This document shows, piece by piece, positions 1-8,712 of a stretch of 64,000 nucleotides of DNA. Position numbers and translations under genes: made by a program. The notes below the pieces were generated by a model. The model saw nothing but the letters and a program-made list of their open reading frames with translations, ran no database searches and was not told the DNA's origin. Every line of letters begins with the position of its first letter. Within the stretch, counting starts at the first letter, position 1. The DNA lies in the NCBI GenBank assembly GCA_049647585.1, contig JBARXY010000011.1, forward strand, positions 310,001 through 374,000. The letters run 5' to 3'. The stretch comes from JAGQSZ01 sp049647585. Its GTDB lineage: Bacteria > Actinomycetota > Acidimicrobiia > Acidimicrobiales > Microtrichaceae.

Positions 1-1258
1 TGACCAGCTGGCCGGTGGCAGCAGCGATCAGGGCGGGGACCAGGAATCCCGGCTGGCCGGTGGCTTCGGCCACGAAGGCAACCCCGGCCAGAGGCGTTCG
101 GTATCCGGCACCGAGGAACGCCGCGATTCCGACAGTCGGAAACAACCGCTCATTGGGAGCATCGACGAATTTCTGGAAGATCGAGCCGACGATCGATCCC
201 TGCGTTACCAGCGGGATGAACAGACCGCCCATGCCTCCACCAACGACACCGACCCATGTGGCTACTGCCCGGAGCGCGAACAAGCCGATCAACACGGGCA
301 CCGTGCGCGACGGATCGGTTGCCCACTCGATCGCCCGATAGCTCGGACCGAGATGCATCGGAGCACCCAGCACGCTGTGGGCAATCGGGGCCAGAGCGAC
401 CAGCACCACCGCAGCTATAGCGACGCGTGCCCACTTGTTCAGCGTGAGCGCCTTGCCCCACTCCATCGTCCATGCGCCGCTACGGGCGAGGACACCACAG
501 ACGAGGCCGAGAAGAAGTCCTCCGCCGAGGTCCTTCAGATCGAACGGCGCCGAACCACCGGTATTCAACAATGGTTCGGTGCCGATGAGCGCCACATAGG
601 TCACATACGCTGTCCCGGCCGCCACCAAGCTGGGAAGCAGCGCCCGCCTGGCAATGTCGGAGCGGTAGGGAACTTCCAACGCGAAGACGAGCCCCGTCAA
701 CGGAGCCTTGAAAACTGCGGCAACACCGGCAGCTGCGCCGGCGACCATGAGGACCTTCGCATCGTCGCGGCGGATACGTGAACCGAAGCGTTCCTCGAAC
801 ACCGAGCCGACGGAGCCGCCGATGAGCATCGAGGGGCCTTCGAATCCGAAGGCATTGCCAGACCCCAGCGTGAGCAGTGACCCAAGGACCTTGTGCCAAA
901 GCTGCCTTAGCCCGAGTCGGCCACCCCGCTGGTGGTAAGCCCTCACGTAGGCATCGGTGGTGGCGGAATCGTCGTCGTGCCAGATTCTCGTCAGTAGCGC
1001 TACGGCTATCAACCCCACACCGGGGAGTACCGCCCATGCCCATACCTGCTGATCCAATACCCACTGCAGGATGTGGTTGGTGCCGTATTCGAACCCGGCG
1101 ACCGCAAGTCCAGTTATGACGCCGACCCCCGCAGCCAGGACCAAGGTCAACTGGAACTGGCGCACCACCTGGGCTGCCTGGCGACCTGCTTCATCCAGAT
1201 GGGGACGGAACCGCTCGACCCCGTTGGTCCAGGCGAATCTATTTTCCGAGGACTCCAC
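1..1258 (-). CDS. ClC family chloride channel/transporter, C-terminus cut by window edge
   Basis: Integral membrane anion channel or Cl-/H+ antiporter. About 419 codons are visible and the frame runs off the left edge without a stop. Translating the minus strand gives the ClC signatures in order: GSGNAFGFEGP, whose Glu sits where the gating glutamate of ClC-ec1 lies; FKAPLTGLVFALE (the second pore segment); and GGGMGGLFIP, the GxFxP motif. Hydrophobic helices separate them. A stop lies in frame at 1280-1282, and the first plausible start after it is GTG at 1258-1256, preceded by a purine-rich GAGGCGA. It reads away from the SDR gene at 1347, which also points left, so it could be the last gene of that operon. 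Whether it is a channel or an exchanger cannot be decided here. Confidence 0.85.
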   Translation of the reverse strand, partial: MESSENRFAWTNGVERFRPHLDEAGRQAAQVVRQFQLTLVLAAGVGVITGLAVAGFEYGTNHILQWVLDQQVWAWAVLPGVGLIAVALLTRIWHDDDSATTDAYVRAYHQRGGRLGLRQLWHKVLGSLLTLGSGNAFGFEGPSMLIGGSVGSVFEERFGSRIRRDDAKVLMVAGAAAGVAAVFKAPLTGLVFALEVPYRSDIARRALLPSLVAAGTAYVTYVALIGTEPLLNTGGSAPFDLKDLGGGLLLGLVCGVLARSGAWTMEWGKALTLNKWARVAIAAVVLVALAPIAHSVLGAPMHLGPSYRAIEWATDPSRTVPVLIGLFALRAVATWVGVVGGGMGGLFIPLVTQGSIVGSIFQKFVDAPNERLFPTVGIAAFLGAGYRTPLAGVAFVAEATGQPGFLVPALIAAATGQLV

Positions 1259-1346
1259 TCGCCTCAGTGTCCCACACGGTCATCGGCCGCGAGGAGCCGA
1301 TCAGGGATCACCATGCTGATTATGACCGCCAGGCAGATGCCTCGGT

Positions 1347-2180
1347 TCAGATGCCTCGACGCTTCGCTCCCTTGACCAGAAGGGACTGGTAGAAACCAGC
1401 GGGAAGGCGCGAGATCAGATCGGTGACCTTTGCGTCGGGCCCGATCAATGCCCGACGACGATTCTTCTCCACCGCGGCGAGTATCTGACGCGCTGCCTTC
1501 TTGGGAGAAGTCATGGCGATACGTTCGAACTCATCGCCGACCGATTCGGAGGTCACTCCCGGCGGGCTCGTCGCCGGATCGAAGCGGGCATTGCGGGCGA
1601 TGTTGGTCTTGATCCCACCAGGATGGATCGTTGTTGCCGACACTCCGCATTCCTCGACATCAAGTTCGATCCGAAGCGCGTCGGTGAACCCACGTACCGC
1701 GAACTTTGCTGCGTTATAGGCGGACTGTGTCGGAATGCTCACCAGCCCAAAGATGCTGGACAGGTTTACGACATGCCCCTCCCCCGACGCCTTCAGATGA
1801 GGCAGGAACGCCTTGGTGCCGTTCACCACTCCCCAGAAGTTGATGCTCATCAACCATTCGAAGTCCTCGAAGGTCATCGACTCGACTGTTGCCCCGAGAG
1901 CGACTCCGGCGTTGTTGAAGATCAGGTTGACCTTGCCGTGCTCGTCGACGACCGATTCGGCCCAGGCGTTCATGGCCTCCCGGTCTGCAACGTCGACCGA
2001 GGACGATGTGACCTTCACCCCGAATCCCTCGCATCGACCGACCGTCTCGGCAAGTCCTGCGGCGTCCACGTCCGACAACGCCAGATGTGCGCCACGCCGT
2101 GCGAGTTCGATCGCGAGCGCCCTACCGATTCCGGATCCGGCTCCGGTGATCGCAGCGACCTTTCCCCTGAATTCCTTCAT
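1347..2180 (-). CDS. SDR family NAD(P)-dependent oxidoreductase
   Basis: Classical short-chain dehydrogenase/reductase of 277 aa. The cofactor-binding motif TGAGSGIG is at residues 12-19, NNAG at 89-92, the catalytic Ser near 141 and YNAAK at 155-159. Asp37 after the second strand (LALSDVDA) suggests NAD rather than NADP preference, which is inference. The protein resembles SadH-type alcohol/ketone reductases found beside Baeyer-Villiger monooxygenases in actinobacteria. It lies 13 bp downstream of the monooxygenase gene on the same strand, so it is probably the third gene of an operon that oxidises hydrophobic alcohols, ketones or aldehydes. The substrate is unknown. Confidence 0.9.
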   Translation of the reverse strand: MKEFRGKVAAITGAGSGIGRALAIELARRGAHLALSDVDAAGLAETVGRCEGFGVKVTSSSVDVADREAMNAWAESVVDEHGKVNLIFNNAGVALGATVESMTFEDFEWLMSINFWGVVNGTKAFLPHLKASGEGHVVNLSSIFGLVSIPTQSAYNAAKFAVRGFTDALRIELDVEECGVSATTIHPGGIKTNIARNARFDPATSPPGVTSESVGDEFERIAMTSPKKAARQILAAVEKNRRRALIGPDAKVTDLISRLPAGFYQSLLVKGAKRRGI

Positions 2181-2193
2181 CTATTGCCCCCGA

Positions 2194-3798
2194 TTACGTC
2201 CGAGCCCGGACGAGTTGGTGTTGTGTCGACTTCGAGAACTGCATCGAATCGTCAACGACGGAACGAAGCTTCATCGCCCGATAGTCGCGTACATAGTTCT
2301 GGTGTACCTGCCACGGAAACTTGCCGCCCTGCTTTGGGAACTGCCCCGCTGCACGCTGCACATATCCGGAGGTGAGCCCAAGGAGAGGCAACGACTCATC
2401 GTCGGAGTCCGAATTGACGGGCACGCAACGGTCATAGTCGCCCTCACGCATGTGGTTCAGGACGCGACAGGCATAGTCGCTGGTGAGATCGGCCTTGAGC
2501 GTCCATGAGGCATTCGTGTAGCCGAACGCGACCGCGAAGTTGGGCACTCCTTCGAGCATCATCCCCTTGTAGGTCAGCCGGTCCGACGGGTCGATGGGTG
2601 TGCCGTCGATCGAGAGTTGCATCCCACCGATGAAGAGCATCTCCAGACCCGTTGCAGTGACAATGATGTCCGCATCAAGTTCGACGCCGGATTCGAGCAG
2701 CAGCCCTTCGGGGGTGAACTCGACGATCCGGTCGGTCACGATATCCACCGATCCCTCGCTGATCGCCTTGAAGAGGTCTCCGTCAGGCACCACGCACAGT
2801 CGCTGGTCCCACGGGTCATACGTCGGTGTGAAGTGGGTGTCGACGTCGTAACCCTGCGGCAACGCGGCCACGGTCTGCTTGCGGATCACACGTTTTACGA
2901 ACGCTGGCCGCCGCTTGCTCAGCTGGTACAGGCCGATCGCTCCTAGCGCGAGCATCCATTTGACCAACGGACCCGAGATCCGCTCAGGCAGGTACCTGCG
3001 GATCAGGTCGGCGGTCGGATTCTTGGCTGGAAGTGACATCACGTAGGTCGGCGAACGCTGCAACATCGTCACATGTGCCGCGGTTGGGGCCATGGACGGG
3101 ACCAGCGTCATGGCCGTCGCGCCGCTGCCGATGACGACCACCGACCTGCCCGAGTAGTCCAGGTCCTCGGGCCATTGCTGGGGGTGGACGATCTGCCCGT
3201 CGAACGACTCCATGCCCTTGAAGTCGGGCAGATATCCGTGGTCATAGCGGTAGTACCCGGTGCACGAGAACAGAAAGTCGCAGGTAAGCGTGACGATTTC
3301 CAGGCTCGCGTCGACGGCGGGGTTCGAGAGGTCGGCGCCGGGTCCAGGGTTGGATCCGGTGACCGGATCGGAGTCGGTGTCCGCAGCCGTCCGCTCGGCA
3401 ACCACCGTCCAGCGCGCTTCCGCCTCGGACCAGTCGGCGCTCAGGACCCTGTGACCGAAGCGAACCAGATCATCGATCCCGGCTTCGCTCGCAGTGTCCT
3501 TGATGTAGTCGAGGATGTCGGCTCCATCAGCGATCGCCTTCTCACCTCGCCATGGCCTGAAGGAGTAGCCGAGGGTGAACATGTCGGAATCCGACCGGAT
3601 TCCCGGGTAGCGGAACAGGTCCCAGGTTCCACCTATCGAGTCACGCGCTTCAAGCAATGCAAAAGAGGCCCACGGACACTGGTCCTGGATGTGGCGAGCA
3701 GCACCGACCCCCGACAGGCCCGCCCCGATGATGAGGACATCGAGGTGCTCGATCCGGGTGTCCGGGTCGGCCTTGTCTAAGACATCCAAGTCGGTCAC
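2194..3798 (-). CDS. EthA-like flavin-containing / Baeyer-Villiger monooxygenase
   Basis: FAD- and NADPH-dependent monooxygenase, 534 aa from the chosen GTG start. The FAD-binding GAGLSG is at residues 25-30, the Baeyer-Villiger fingerprint FDGQIVHPQQWP (FxGxxxHxxxWP) at about 199-210 and the NADPH-binding GSGATA at about 224-229. The stretches RYPGIRSDSDM, HPQQWPEDLDY, YDPWDQRLC and GYTNASWTLKADL closely match what I know of mycobacterial EthA/MymA. The frame stays open upstream to 3870, but GTG at 3798 overlaps the stop of the preceding gene (GTGA), which decides the start. Residues about 137-165 are an Asp/Pro/Gly/Ser-rich insert absent from EthA as I recall it. Likely substrates are ketones or thioamide-like xenobiotics. 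Confidence 0.9.
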   Translation of the reverse strand: MTDLDVLDKADPDTRIEHLDVLIIGAGLSGVGAARHIQDQCPWASFALLEARDSIGGTWDLFRYPGIRSDSDMFTLGYSFRPWRGEKAIADGADILDYIKDTASEAGIDDLVRFGHRVLSADWSEAEARWTVVAERTAADTDSDPVTGSNPGPGADLSNPAVDASLEIVTLTCDFLFSCTGYYRYDHGYLPDFKGMESFDGQIVHPQQWPEDLDYSGRSVVVIGSGATAMTLVPSMAPTAAHVTMLQRSPTYVMSLPAKNPTADLIRRYLPERISGPLVKWMLALGAIGLYQLSKRRPAFVKRVIRKQTVAALPQGYDVDTHFTPTYDPWDQRLCVVPDGDLFKAISEGSVDIVTDRIVEFTPEGLLLESGVELDADIIVTATGLEMLFIGGMQLSIDGTPIDPSDRLTYKGMMLEGVPNFAVAFGYTNASWTLKADLTSDYACRVLNHMREGDYDRCVPVNSDSDDESLPLLGLTSGYVQRAAGQFPKQGGKFPWQVHQNYVRDYRAMKLRSVVDDSMQFSKSTQHQLVRART

Positions 3799-4709
3799 GC
3801 CGTTTCCCTGTTGGGGTTGCTCAGCAGGTTGTTCAAGGAACCTTCGTCGCCGAAGAGTACCTCTCGCCACTCCGCAATGAGCGCAGTGTTGTCCCGATCG
3901 TTGGGATGGAACCCACTTCGGTCGTACTCGCAGAGTTCATCCCATACAGCTCGACTGAACAGCGGGTTCTGGCGAGCAGCACGGAGGCTGCCCCTCAGTC
4001 GTCCCTTCCGGTAGGTGTTTCTGTCGCCGAGAAGCGAAACCAGCACCTGTATCGTCATGCCGACTATGAAGCCGTATCGGGTCACCTTCATAGTGAAGAT
4101 CCGCAGCCGCTCCGATCCGCCTACCGCCTTGTAGACATCGAAGGCGACGGCCTTGTGTTCGGATTCCTCGAGCGCGTGCCAGACGAACAGGTCGCGCACT
4201 GCTTGTTCACCCATAAGTTCCCGGACCTCGGGGTCCTGCAGGATCAACTCCGCGAGCGTCGCTGTGAAGTGCTCAAGCGCCGCGGTGAAGGCCAGGTTCG
4301 AAACCGGAGGAAGGACTCGCTCCCGGAACTTCAGGATTCTCCGGGTGATGCGCTCGGCTCTCAGTGTCGGATAGCCAAGCTCGTCGAGTCGACGATTGAA
4401 GATCCGGTGCTCGCGCCCGTGCATCGACTCCTGCCCGATGAACCCTGCGACCTGACGTTTGAGAACCGGGTCTGTGATTTCGCTCCGGTAGTGACGGACG
4501 GAGCGCACGAAGAAGTCCTCACCGTCGGGGAACACCGACGACAGTGAGGCAATGATGTGGCTGCTTACGAGGTCACCCTCGGCTGAGAAGTGCCTGGGCA
4601 GTTCCGCCATGGCCTCCTCGAAGTCCATACGTCTGGTCGGGATCTTCAGATCCGGGCTGCTCGACTGCCCAGCCGTTCGAATTTCCTGGTCAACTTCGGT
4701 GGTTTGCAT
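3795..4709 (-). CDS. PF10118-type predicted metal-dependent hydrolase
   Basis: 304 aa, matching the COG3687/PF10118 family. Conserved acid/His positions on an all-helical fold are visible: E94 with H97 and H101 (QESMHGREH), E146-H147, W177-H178 and EESEH at 181-185. This arrangement resembles a ferritin-like di-metal site, although family members are only annotated as predicted metal-dependent hydrolases. It is the first gene of a three-gene leftward operon and its stop overlaps the monooxygenase start. Together with the EthA-like enzyme and the SDR it probably handles a hydrophobic substrate. A TetR gene is divergent, with an operator-like palindrome in the 83-bp spacer. Confidence 0.85.
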   Translation of the reverse strand: MQTTEVDQEIRTAGQSSSPDLKIPTRRMDFEEAMAELPRHFSAEGDLVSSHIIASLSSVFPDGEDFFVRSVRHYRSEITDPVLKRQVAGFIGQESMHGREHRIFNRRLDELGYPTLRAERITRRILKFRERVLPPVSNLAFTAALEHFTATLAELILQDPEVRELMGEQAVRDLFVWHALEESEHKAVAFDVYKAVGGSERLRIFTMKVTRYGFIVGMTIQVLVSLLGDRNTYRKGRLRGSLRAARQNPLFSRAVWDELCEYDRSGFHPNDRDNTALIAEWREVLFGDEGSLNNLLSNPNRETA

Positions 4710-4748
4710 ATCGCTCCAAATGTCCGGCCCAACTTCACAATAGAGGAT

Positions 4749-4765
4749 TTGAGTGTTTCACTCAA
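4749..4765. promoter_or_regulatory. Palindromic operator candidate between TetR gene and monooxygenase operon
   Basis: Perfect inverted repeat TTGAGTG-TTT-CACTCAA (7-bp arms, 3-bp spacer) in the divergent intergenic region, 40 bp from the hydrolase start and 28 bp from the TetR ATG. The location and symmetry fit a TetR operator that would repress both directions; binding itself is inferred. Confidence 0.6.
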
Positions 4766-4792
4766 TCCCTCAATTTGCTAGGCTGGCAAGCG

Positions 4793-5413
4793 ATGAAGGA
4801 CACCCCGGTTGCCGCACCCCCGAAGGATGAACTGTCAAAGGGCGAGCTCACCCGGCGGTCGATCCTGCAGGCCTCCATCGCCAGATTCGGTCAGGACGGC
4901 TTCCGGAGCACCTCGGTCGCCGACATCGCCCGCGACGCGTCACTGAGCGGCACCGGCGTCTACGCCTATTTCCCAAACAAGGAAGCCCTGTTCTTCGCGG
5001 CTCTCGATGAGGACGCCGCAGCGGTGATCCGCGAGGGGGTTACGCATCTCCTGCACGATCCCAACCCGAACGAATGGCGCCAATCGCTGATACTCACCCT
5101 GCTCGAGGCTCTCCCCCGACATCCGCTGGCGCGTCGGGTGCTGGCAGGACTCGAACCCGATGTGACCGAGCGGGTACTCGAACTCCCGGCCCTGACAGAT
5201 CTGCGCAAGACCGTTGCCGAAAGGCTCCGATCGGACCAGTCGGCTGGAATCGCCCGAAACGACATCGATCCGATGACGATCGCGAACGGGACGATCACGA
5301 TAATCATCACGCTGCTCATGGGCATGGTGCAGTTCGGCAGCTCCAACCTGCCCGTCTACGGTCCCGATGTCATGGCGGTGTTCGAAGCTGCGCTCGACCC
5401 GGTTCAGCCCTGA
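4793..5413 (+). CDS. TetR/AcrR family transcriptional regulator
   Basis: 206 aa. The N-terminal helix-turn-helix is typical of TetR: LTRRSILQAS, then SVADIARDASLSGTGVYAYFPNKEALF, at about residues 18-66. The ligand-binding C-terminal half is variable and helical. A TTG start at 4775 is possible, but ATG 4793 leaves a complete HTH domain and clears the operator candidate at 4749-4765. The gene is divergent from the hydrolase/EthA-like monooxygenase/SDR operon, the same arrangement as ethR-ethA in mycobacteria, so it is the likely local repressor. Its ligand is probably a substrate of the operon, which is inference. Confidence 0.9.
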   Translation: MKDTPVAAPPKDELSKGELTRRSILQASIARFGQDGFRSTSVADIARDASLSGTGVYAYFPNKEALFFAALDEDAAAVIREGVTHLLHDPNPNEWRQSLILTLLEALPRHPLARRVLAGLEPDVTERVLELPALTDLRKTVAERLRSDQSAGIARNDIDPMTIANGTITIIITLLMGMVQFGSSNLPVYGPDVMAVFEAALDPVQP

Positions 5414-5437
5414 CGGCTGGGGTCGTAGTCTCGGTCG

Positions 5438-6661
5438 ATGACCGAAATCGTCGCTTCAGACAGACCGAGCACCAAGTTGTCGGGGCCGGCGGCCGCTTTT
5501 CCCGACTTCGCAGTTGCGTGTGGCGAGGAGGCGTCCGACCCGGTTGTGACCCATGACGGCGCGGATGTGCGGGTCGACCAACTCACCCAGAGTCGACATC
5601 TGGAGAACCAGGATGCCGACCTCGCAGCTGTCGTCGGGCTCGACGTCGAACTCTGGCGCTACGGAATGCCCTGGCGGCTGACCGAAACCGACCACGGCAC
5701 ATACGACTGGGCTCTCTGGGACCGGGCGCTCGCTGCTTGCGAGGCACATGGACTCACGCCGATCATCGATCTGTGCCACTTCGGTCTACCCGACCACTAC
5801 TCGGGTTTCTGTGATCGGGACTGGGTCGAGGGCTTCACCCGCTACGTCGACGCGTTCCTCGGGCGATACCGCGAACCGATGTTCTTCACACCCGTGAACG
5901 AACCGATGATCACCGCCATGTGCTCGGGGTATCTCGGTTTCTGGAACGACCGACGCTCGTCGCGAGCGGACTATATGGTCGCCCTGGCCAATCTGACTCT
6001 GGCCAACCTGGAGGGTGTAGCGCGGGTCGCCTCGGACCGTTCGGGATGGTGGATCGGGGCCGAGGGCTTCGGAACACACATCGCCGCCTCGCCCGAGGAC
6101 CAAGCAGCTGCAGACCACGCCAGGGCACTTGAACAACTCGTCTGGGATCTGCACTTCGGCATCGAGCCACGCCCAGAGGTCGCCGACGTCGCGAGTGTTG
6201 TGCCCGACGCGACCCTTTCGCAGATCGACGCCCTGGCGGGTCCCACAGACCGGGTGATAGCCGGTCACGATGTCTACCCGGTGAGCTTCACGGTGCACGG
6301 GCAGAGGGAAGCTCCGCTGTCGATCACGGAGCGGACAGAAGCCTACGAATCGGAGGCCCGCGCCTGGTTCGAACGATACGGGCGTCCGTTCTGGGTGGCC
6401 GAAACATCCAACCTGGGCCTGGAGGTAGCCGATGGTCCCCGCTGGCTCAGCGAGTTGACGGGAGCCCTAGATCGGCTCCGAAACGACGAGATCCCCGCCC
6501 GGGGGATTTGTTGGTACAGCAGGGGCGATCAGCATGATTGGCAAACCATGCTGATCGCCCCAGTTGGCGATGTAACCGAAGTCGGGCTGTTCGACATCGA
6601 GCGCAATGCCCGACCGGTGGCCAACGATTTCGCCGATCTGGCGCGGTCGCGCCGGAGGTGA
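5438..6661 (+). CDS. Glycoside hydrolase family 1-like protein
   Basis: 407 aa, TIM-barrel glycosidase-like. WRYGMPWRLTE and the stretch YDWALWDRALAACEAHGLTPIIDLCHFGLP are typical of beta-glucosidase-type (GH1) barrels. PVNEPM has the candidate acid/base Glu155 in the NEP motif after strand 4. WVAETSN near 319-325 holds the candidate nucleophile Glu322. No signal peptide is evident, so it is probably cytoplasmic. The N-terminal 55 residues look unrelated to the barrel. It starts 24 bp after the TetR gene on the same strand but has no clear link to it. Glycosidase specificity cannot be predicted, and the family assignment is moderately firm. Confidence 0.75.
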   Translation: MTEIVASDRPSTKLSGPAAAFPDFAVACGEEASDPVVTHDGADVRVDQLTQSRHLENQDADLAAVVGLDVELWRYGMPWRLTETDHGTYDWALWDRALAACEAHGLTPIIDLCHFGLPDHYSGFCDRDWVEGFTRYVDAFLGRYREPMFFTPVNEPMITAMCSGYLGFWNDRRSSRADYMVALANLTLANLEGVARVASDRSGWWIGAEGFGTHIAASPEDQAAADHARALEQLVWDLHFGIEPRPEVADVASVVPDATLSQIDALAGPTDRVIAGHDVYPVSFTVHGQREAPLSITERTEAYESEARAWFERYGRPFWVAETSNLGLEVADGPRWLSELTGALDRLRNDEIPARGICWYSRGDQHDWQTMLIAPVGDVTEVGLFDIERNARPVANDFADLARSRRR

Positions 6662-6691
6662 GCGAGCCAGATCGGATCGGACAGCTTGGGT

Positions 6692-7267
6692 TCAGGCCTG
6701 ATCGGCGGTGACGCTCGCCTTGATGGCAGACACCTCGAACTCCAGGGTGACCTTCTCGCTGACGAGAACCCCACCGGCGTCGAGGGCCGCGTTCCAGGTG
6801 AGTCCGAAGTCCTTGCGGTTGACCACCAGTGAACCCTCAAGGCCCAGTCTCTGGTTCTGGAAGGGGTCCACTGCCACACCCACGTATTCGAGGTCGAAGG
6901 TGACTGAGTTGGTGACATCCTTGACCGTCAGGTCACCGGTGACACGGAAAGTCTCATCGTCCACCTTCTGCACTCCGGTCGATACGAAGCGGATCTCGGG
7001 ATAGGTCTCGAGGTCGAAGAAGTCGTTGGTGCGCAGGTGATTGTCCCGATCCGCATTGCGGGTGTCGATGCTGGCGACCTGGATGGTCAACTGCACGTTC
7101 GAGTTGGAGGGCTCGTCGAGGTCCAGGTAGCCGGTGCCCTCGAAGTCATTGAAGCTGCCACGAACCTTCGCAACCATTGCGTGGCGGGCAGCGAAACCGA
7201 TTCGGCTGTGTGACGGGTCGATGGTGTACTCGCCATTGATCTGTGCGGTGGAAAGTGTCGTGCTCAT
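6692..7267 (-). CDS. YceI family protein
   Basis: 191 aa. Typical YceI lipocalin-like sequence: YTIDPSHSRIGFAARHAM at the N-terminus, VQLTIQVASIDTRNADRDNHLRTNDFFDLETYPEIRF in the middle (only short parts are diagnostic) and DFGLTWNAAL near the C-terminus. The family forms a beta-barrel that binds polyisoprenoid-like lipids. There is no signal peptide, so this is a cytoplasmic member. The open frame reaches 7327, but ATG 7267 is preceded by AGGAGA at good spacing. It is divergent from a MarR regulator, which probably controls it. Confidence 0.92.
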   Translation of the reverse strand: MSTTLSTAQINGEYTIDPSHSRIGFAARHAMVAKVRGSFNDFEGTGYLDLDEPSNSNVQLTIQVASIDTRNADRDNHLRTNDFFDLETYPEIRFVSTGVQKVDDETFRVTGDLTVKDVTNSVTFDLEYVGVAVDPFQNQRLGLEGSLVVNRKDFGLTWNAALDAGGVLVSEKVTLEFEVSAIKASVTADQA

Positions 7268-7308
7268 TCTTCTTGATCTCCTAGTTGGACTCGGGCTTAT
7301 GGGATGGA

Positions 7309-7325
7309 GACATCGTTGATATGTC
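7309..7325. promoter_or_regulatory. Operator-like inverted repeat between yceI and marR
   Basis: GACAT-(7 bp)-ATGTC inverted repeat in the 143-bp divergent spacer. The size fits a MarR-type site, but the arms are only 5 bp, so chance occurrence is possible. Confidence 0.3.
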
Positions 7326-7410
7326 ATCTATTCCCGAGGTGCCAAGATTTTCTTTAGAGTCCGGATGCGGTGGGATGGGCCAGAATCTTCACGACCGAGA
7401 GGTGGATCCA

Positions 7411-7908
7411 ATGAGCACGGAACCGAAGTGGCTCGATGCTGCAGAACACCGGGCGTGGCGCAGCTATCTGGACGCCTACACCCGGCTGGCAACCTCACTC
7501 AACGGCTCGCTCGCCAGGCGCCACGGAATATCCCTCGGGGATTACGAGGTGCTCGTCCATCTGAGCGAGGCAGACGAGAACGGGTTGCGTCCGGTCGAAC
7601 TCGCCGGACTAATGGGTTGGGAGAAGAGCCGACTGTCCCACCACCTGACCCGAATGATCACGCGAGGCCTCATCGTGAGAGAGCCGTGTCTTACCGATCG
7701 ACGAGGGTCCTGGGTCAGGATGACCGAAGCGGGTCGCGGCGAACTTGAGCAGGCAGCGCCGGACCACGTGGCGGATGTCCGCGGTTGGTTCATCGACGCG
7801 GTCGGAAGCGACGATCTGGAAATCATCAATGCCGCCAGCCGTCGAATCGCGGAGCGGATTTCCGCTCAGGCCGGGGCGTCGGACCCGAGCAGAGCGAACG
7901 GCTCCTAG
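7411..7908 (+). CDS. MarR family transcriptional regulator
   Basis: 165 aa winged-helix regulator. The core is ISLGDYEVLVHLSEA, then RPVELAGLMGWEKSRLSHHLTRMITRGL (recognition helix), then the wing TDRRGSWVRMTEAG. The open frame starts at 7285, but ATG 7411 has GAGAGGTGG ahead of it and matches family length. It is divergent from yceI and tail-to-tail with the AhpD-like gene; the two stops share a CTAG at 7905-7908. It likely regulates yceI and possibly itself. Confidence 0.92.
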   Translation: MSTEPKWLDAAEHRAWRSYLDAYTRLATSLNGSLARRHGISLGDYEVLVHLSEADENGLRPVELAGLMGWEKSRLSHHLTRMITRGLIVREPCLTDRRGSWVRMTEAGRGELEQAAPDHVADVRGWFIDAVGSDDLEIINAASRRIAERISAQAGASDPSRANGS

Positions 7909-8423
7909 TTGTTGCGGATCTGCTTAGCGGGCTTGTAGTGACCGCTAGGAGCGTGACTGGTGATCGCCAGACGGTTCCAGGCATTGATCGCCACGATCGC
8001 AAATACCAACGCTGCATATTCGCCCTGACTGAACACGCGCCTTGCCTCTGACTCGACCTCTGGCGCAACGTGACCCTGGGAGATGAGCGTCACCTGCTCG
8101 GTCAATGCCAATGCTGCACGCTCCTGTTCGCTGTAAAGAGTGGACTCACGCCAAGCATTGAGCATGTACAGCCGCTCCTCGGTCTCTCCTTCGGATCTCG
8201 CGTCCTTGTAATGCATATCCAAGCAGTAGGCGCACCCGTTGATCTGGGAGGCGCGCATCTTGACGAGCTCGAAGATCTGACGGGCGAGGGGACCAGCCGC
8301 AATGGCGGCCTCCAGCGCCAGCAACGCTTCCAAGCCGTCCGGAAGTGATCCGTAGAGATCCACATACTCCGGTTGGCTGCCATTCCGAGCCGCTTTGGCC
8401 ACCGTGCCGTCACTGCTTGCCAT
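7905..8423 (-). CDS. Carboxymuconolactone decarboxylase (AhpD-like) family protein
   Basis: 172 aa all-helical CMD/AhpD-fold protein. The redox motif CAYCLDMH (C64, C67, H71) is the peroxidatic CxxC pair plus His of AhpD-like alkylhydroperoxidases, and MRASQINGC precedes it as expected. It probably reduces organic peroxides or acts as a thiol oxidoreductase, but the substrate is not visible. It is encoded convergently with the marR gene and ends on the same CTAG. No ahpC is nearby. Confidence 0.88.
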   Translation of the reverse strand: MASSDGTVAKAARNGSQPEYVDLYGSLPDGLEALLALEAAIAAGPLARQIFELVKMRASQINGCAYCLDMHYKDARSEGETEERLYMLNAWRESTLYSEQERAALALTEQVTLISQGHVAPEVESEARRVFSQGEYAALVFAIVAINAWNRLAITSHAPSGHYKPAKQIRNN

Positions 8424-8712
8424 GCCATGAACCTGCTTTCGTTCGAGCCATTCGTTGTACTCATCACCAATAGCAGCACCACCTCGCTGTCTGCGCCAGT
8501 GACATGCGATGCATCAGGCATCTGAGCCCAATCTCCCTGCCACAGATTCGACTGCTTGCAACTCGGCTGCTGATGAGTGCCATCCTCAATAACGACATTC
8601 TCCGACGACAGCCGTACCCTGTGATCGCAGGACAGTTCCCATCGACCCACGGTGGAGTCACCAACCGGGACCGTCAGCAGAAACAGCACAATTCAAGGCA
8701 ACGAGGTTCCAC
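8424..8712. other. 289-bp divergent spacer without a convincing gene
   Basis: Lies between the AhpD-like gene (leftward) and the alpha/beta hydrolase (rightward). Short open frames exist on both strands, but none has a good ribosome binding site with family-like sequence. The base composition looks less GC-rich than the neighbouring genes. It presumably holds two divergent promoters. Confidence 0.4.

Noticed and set aside
8102..8689. 195-codon frame on the minus strand starting MLFLLTVPVG
   Set aside because: Its second half is antisense-frame shadow of the AhpD-like gene; the first part has no family resemblance or convincing ribosome binding site.
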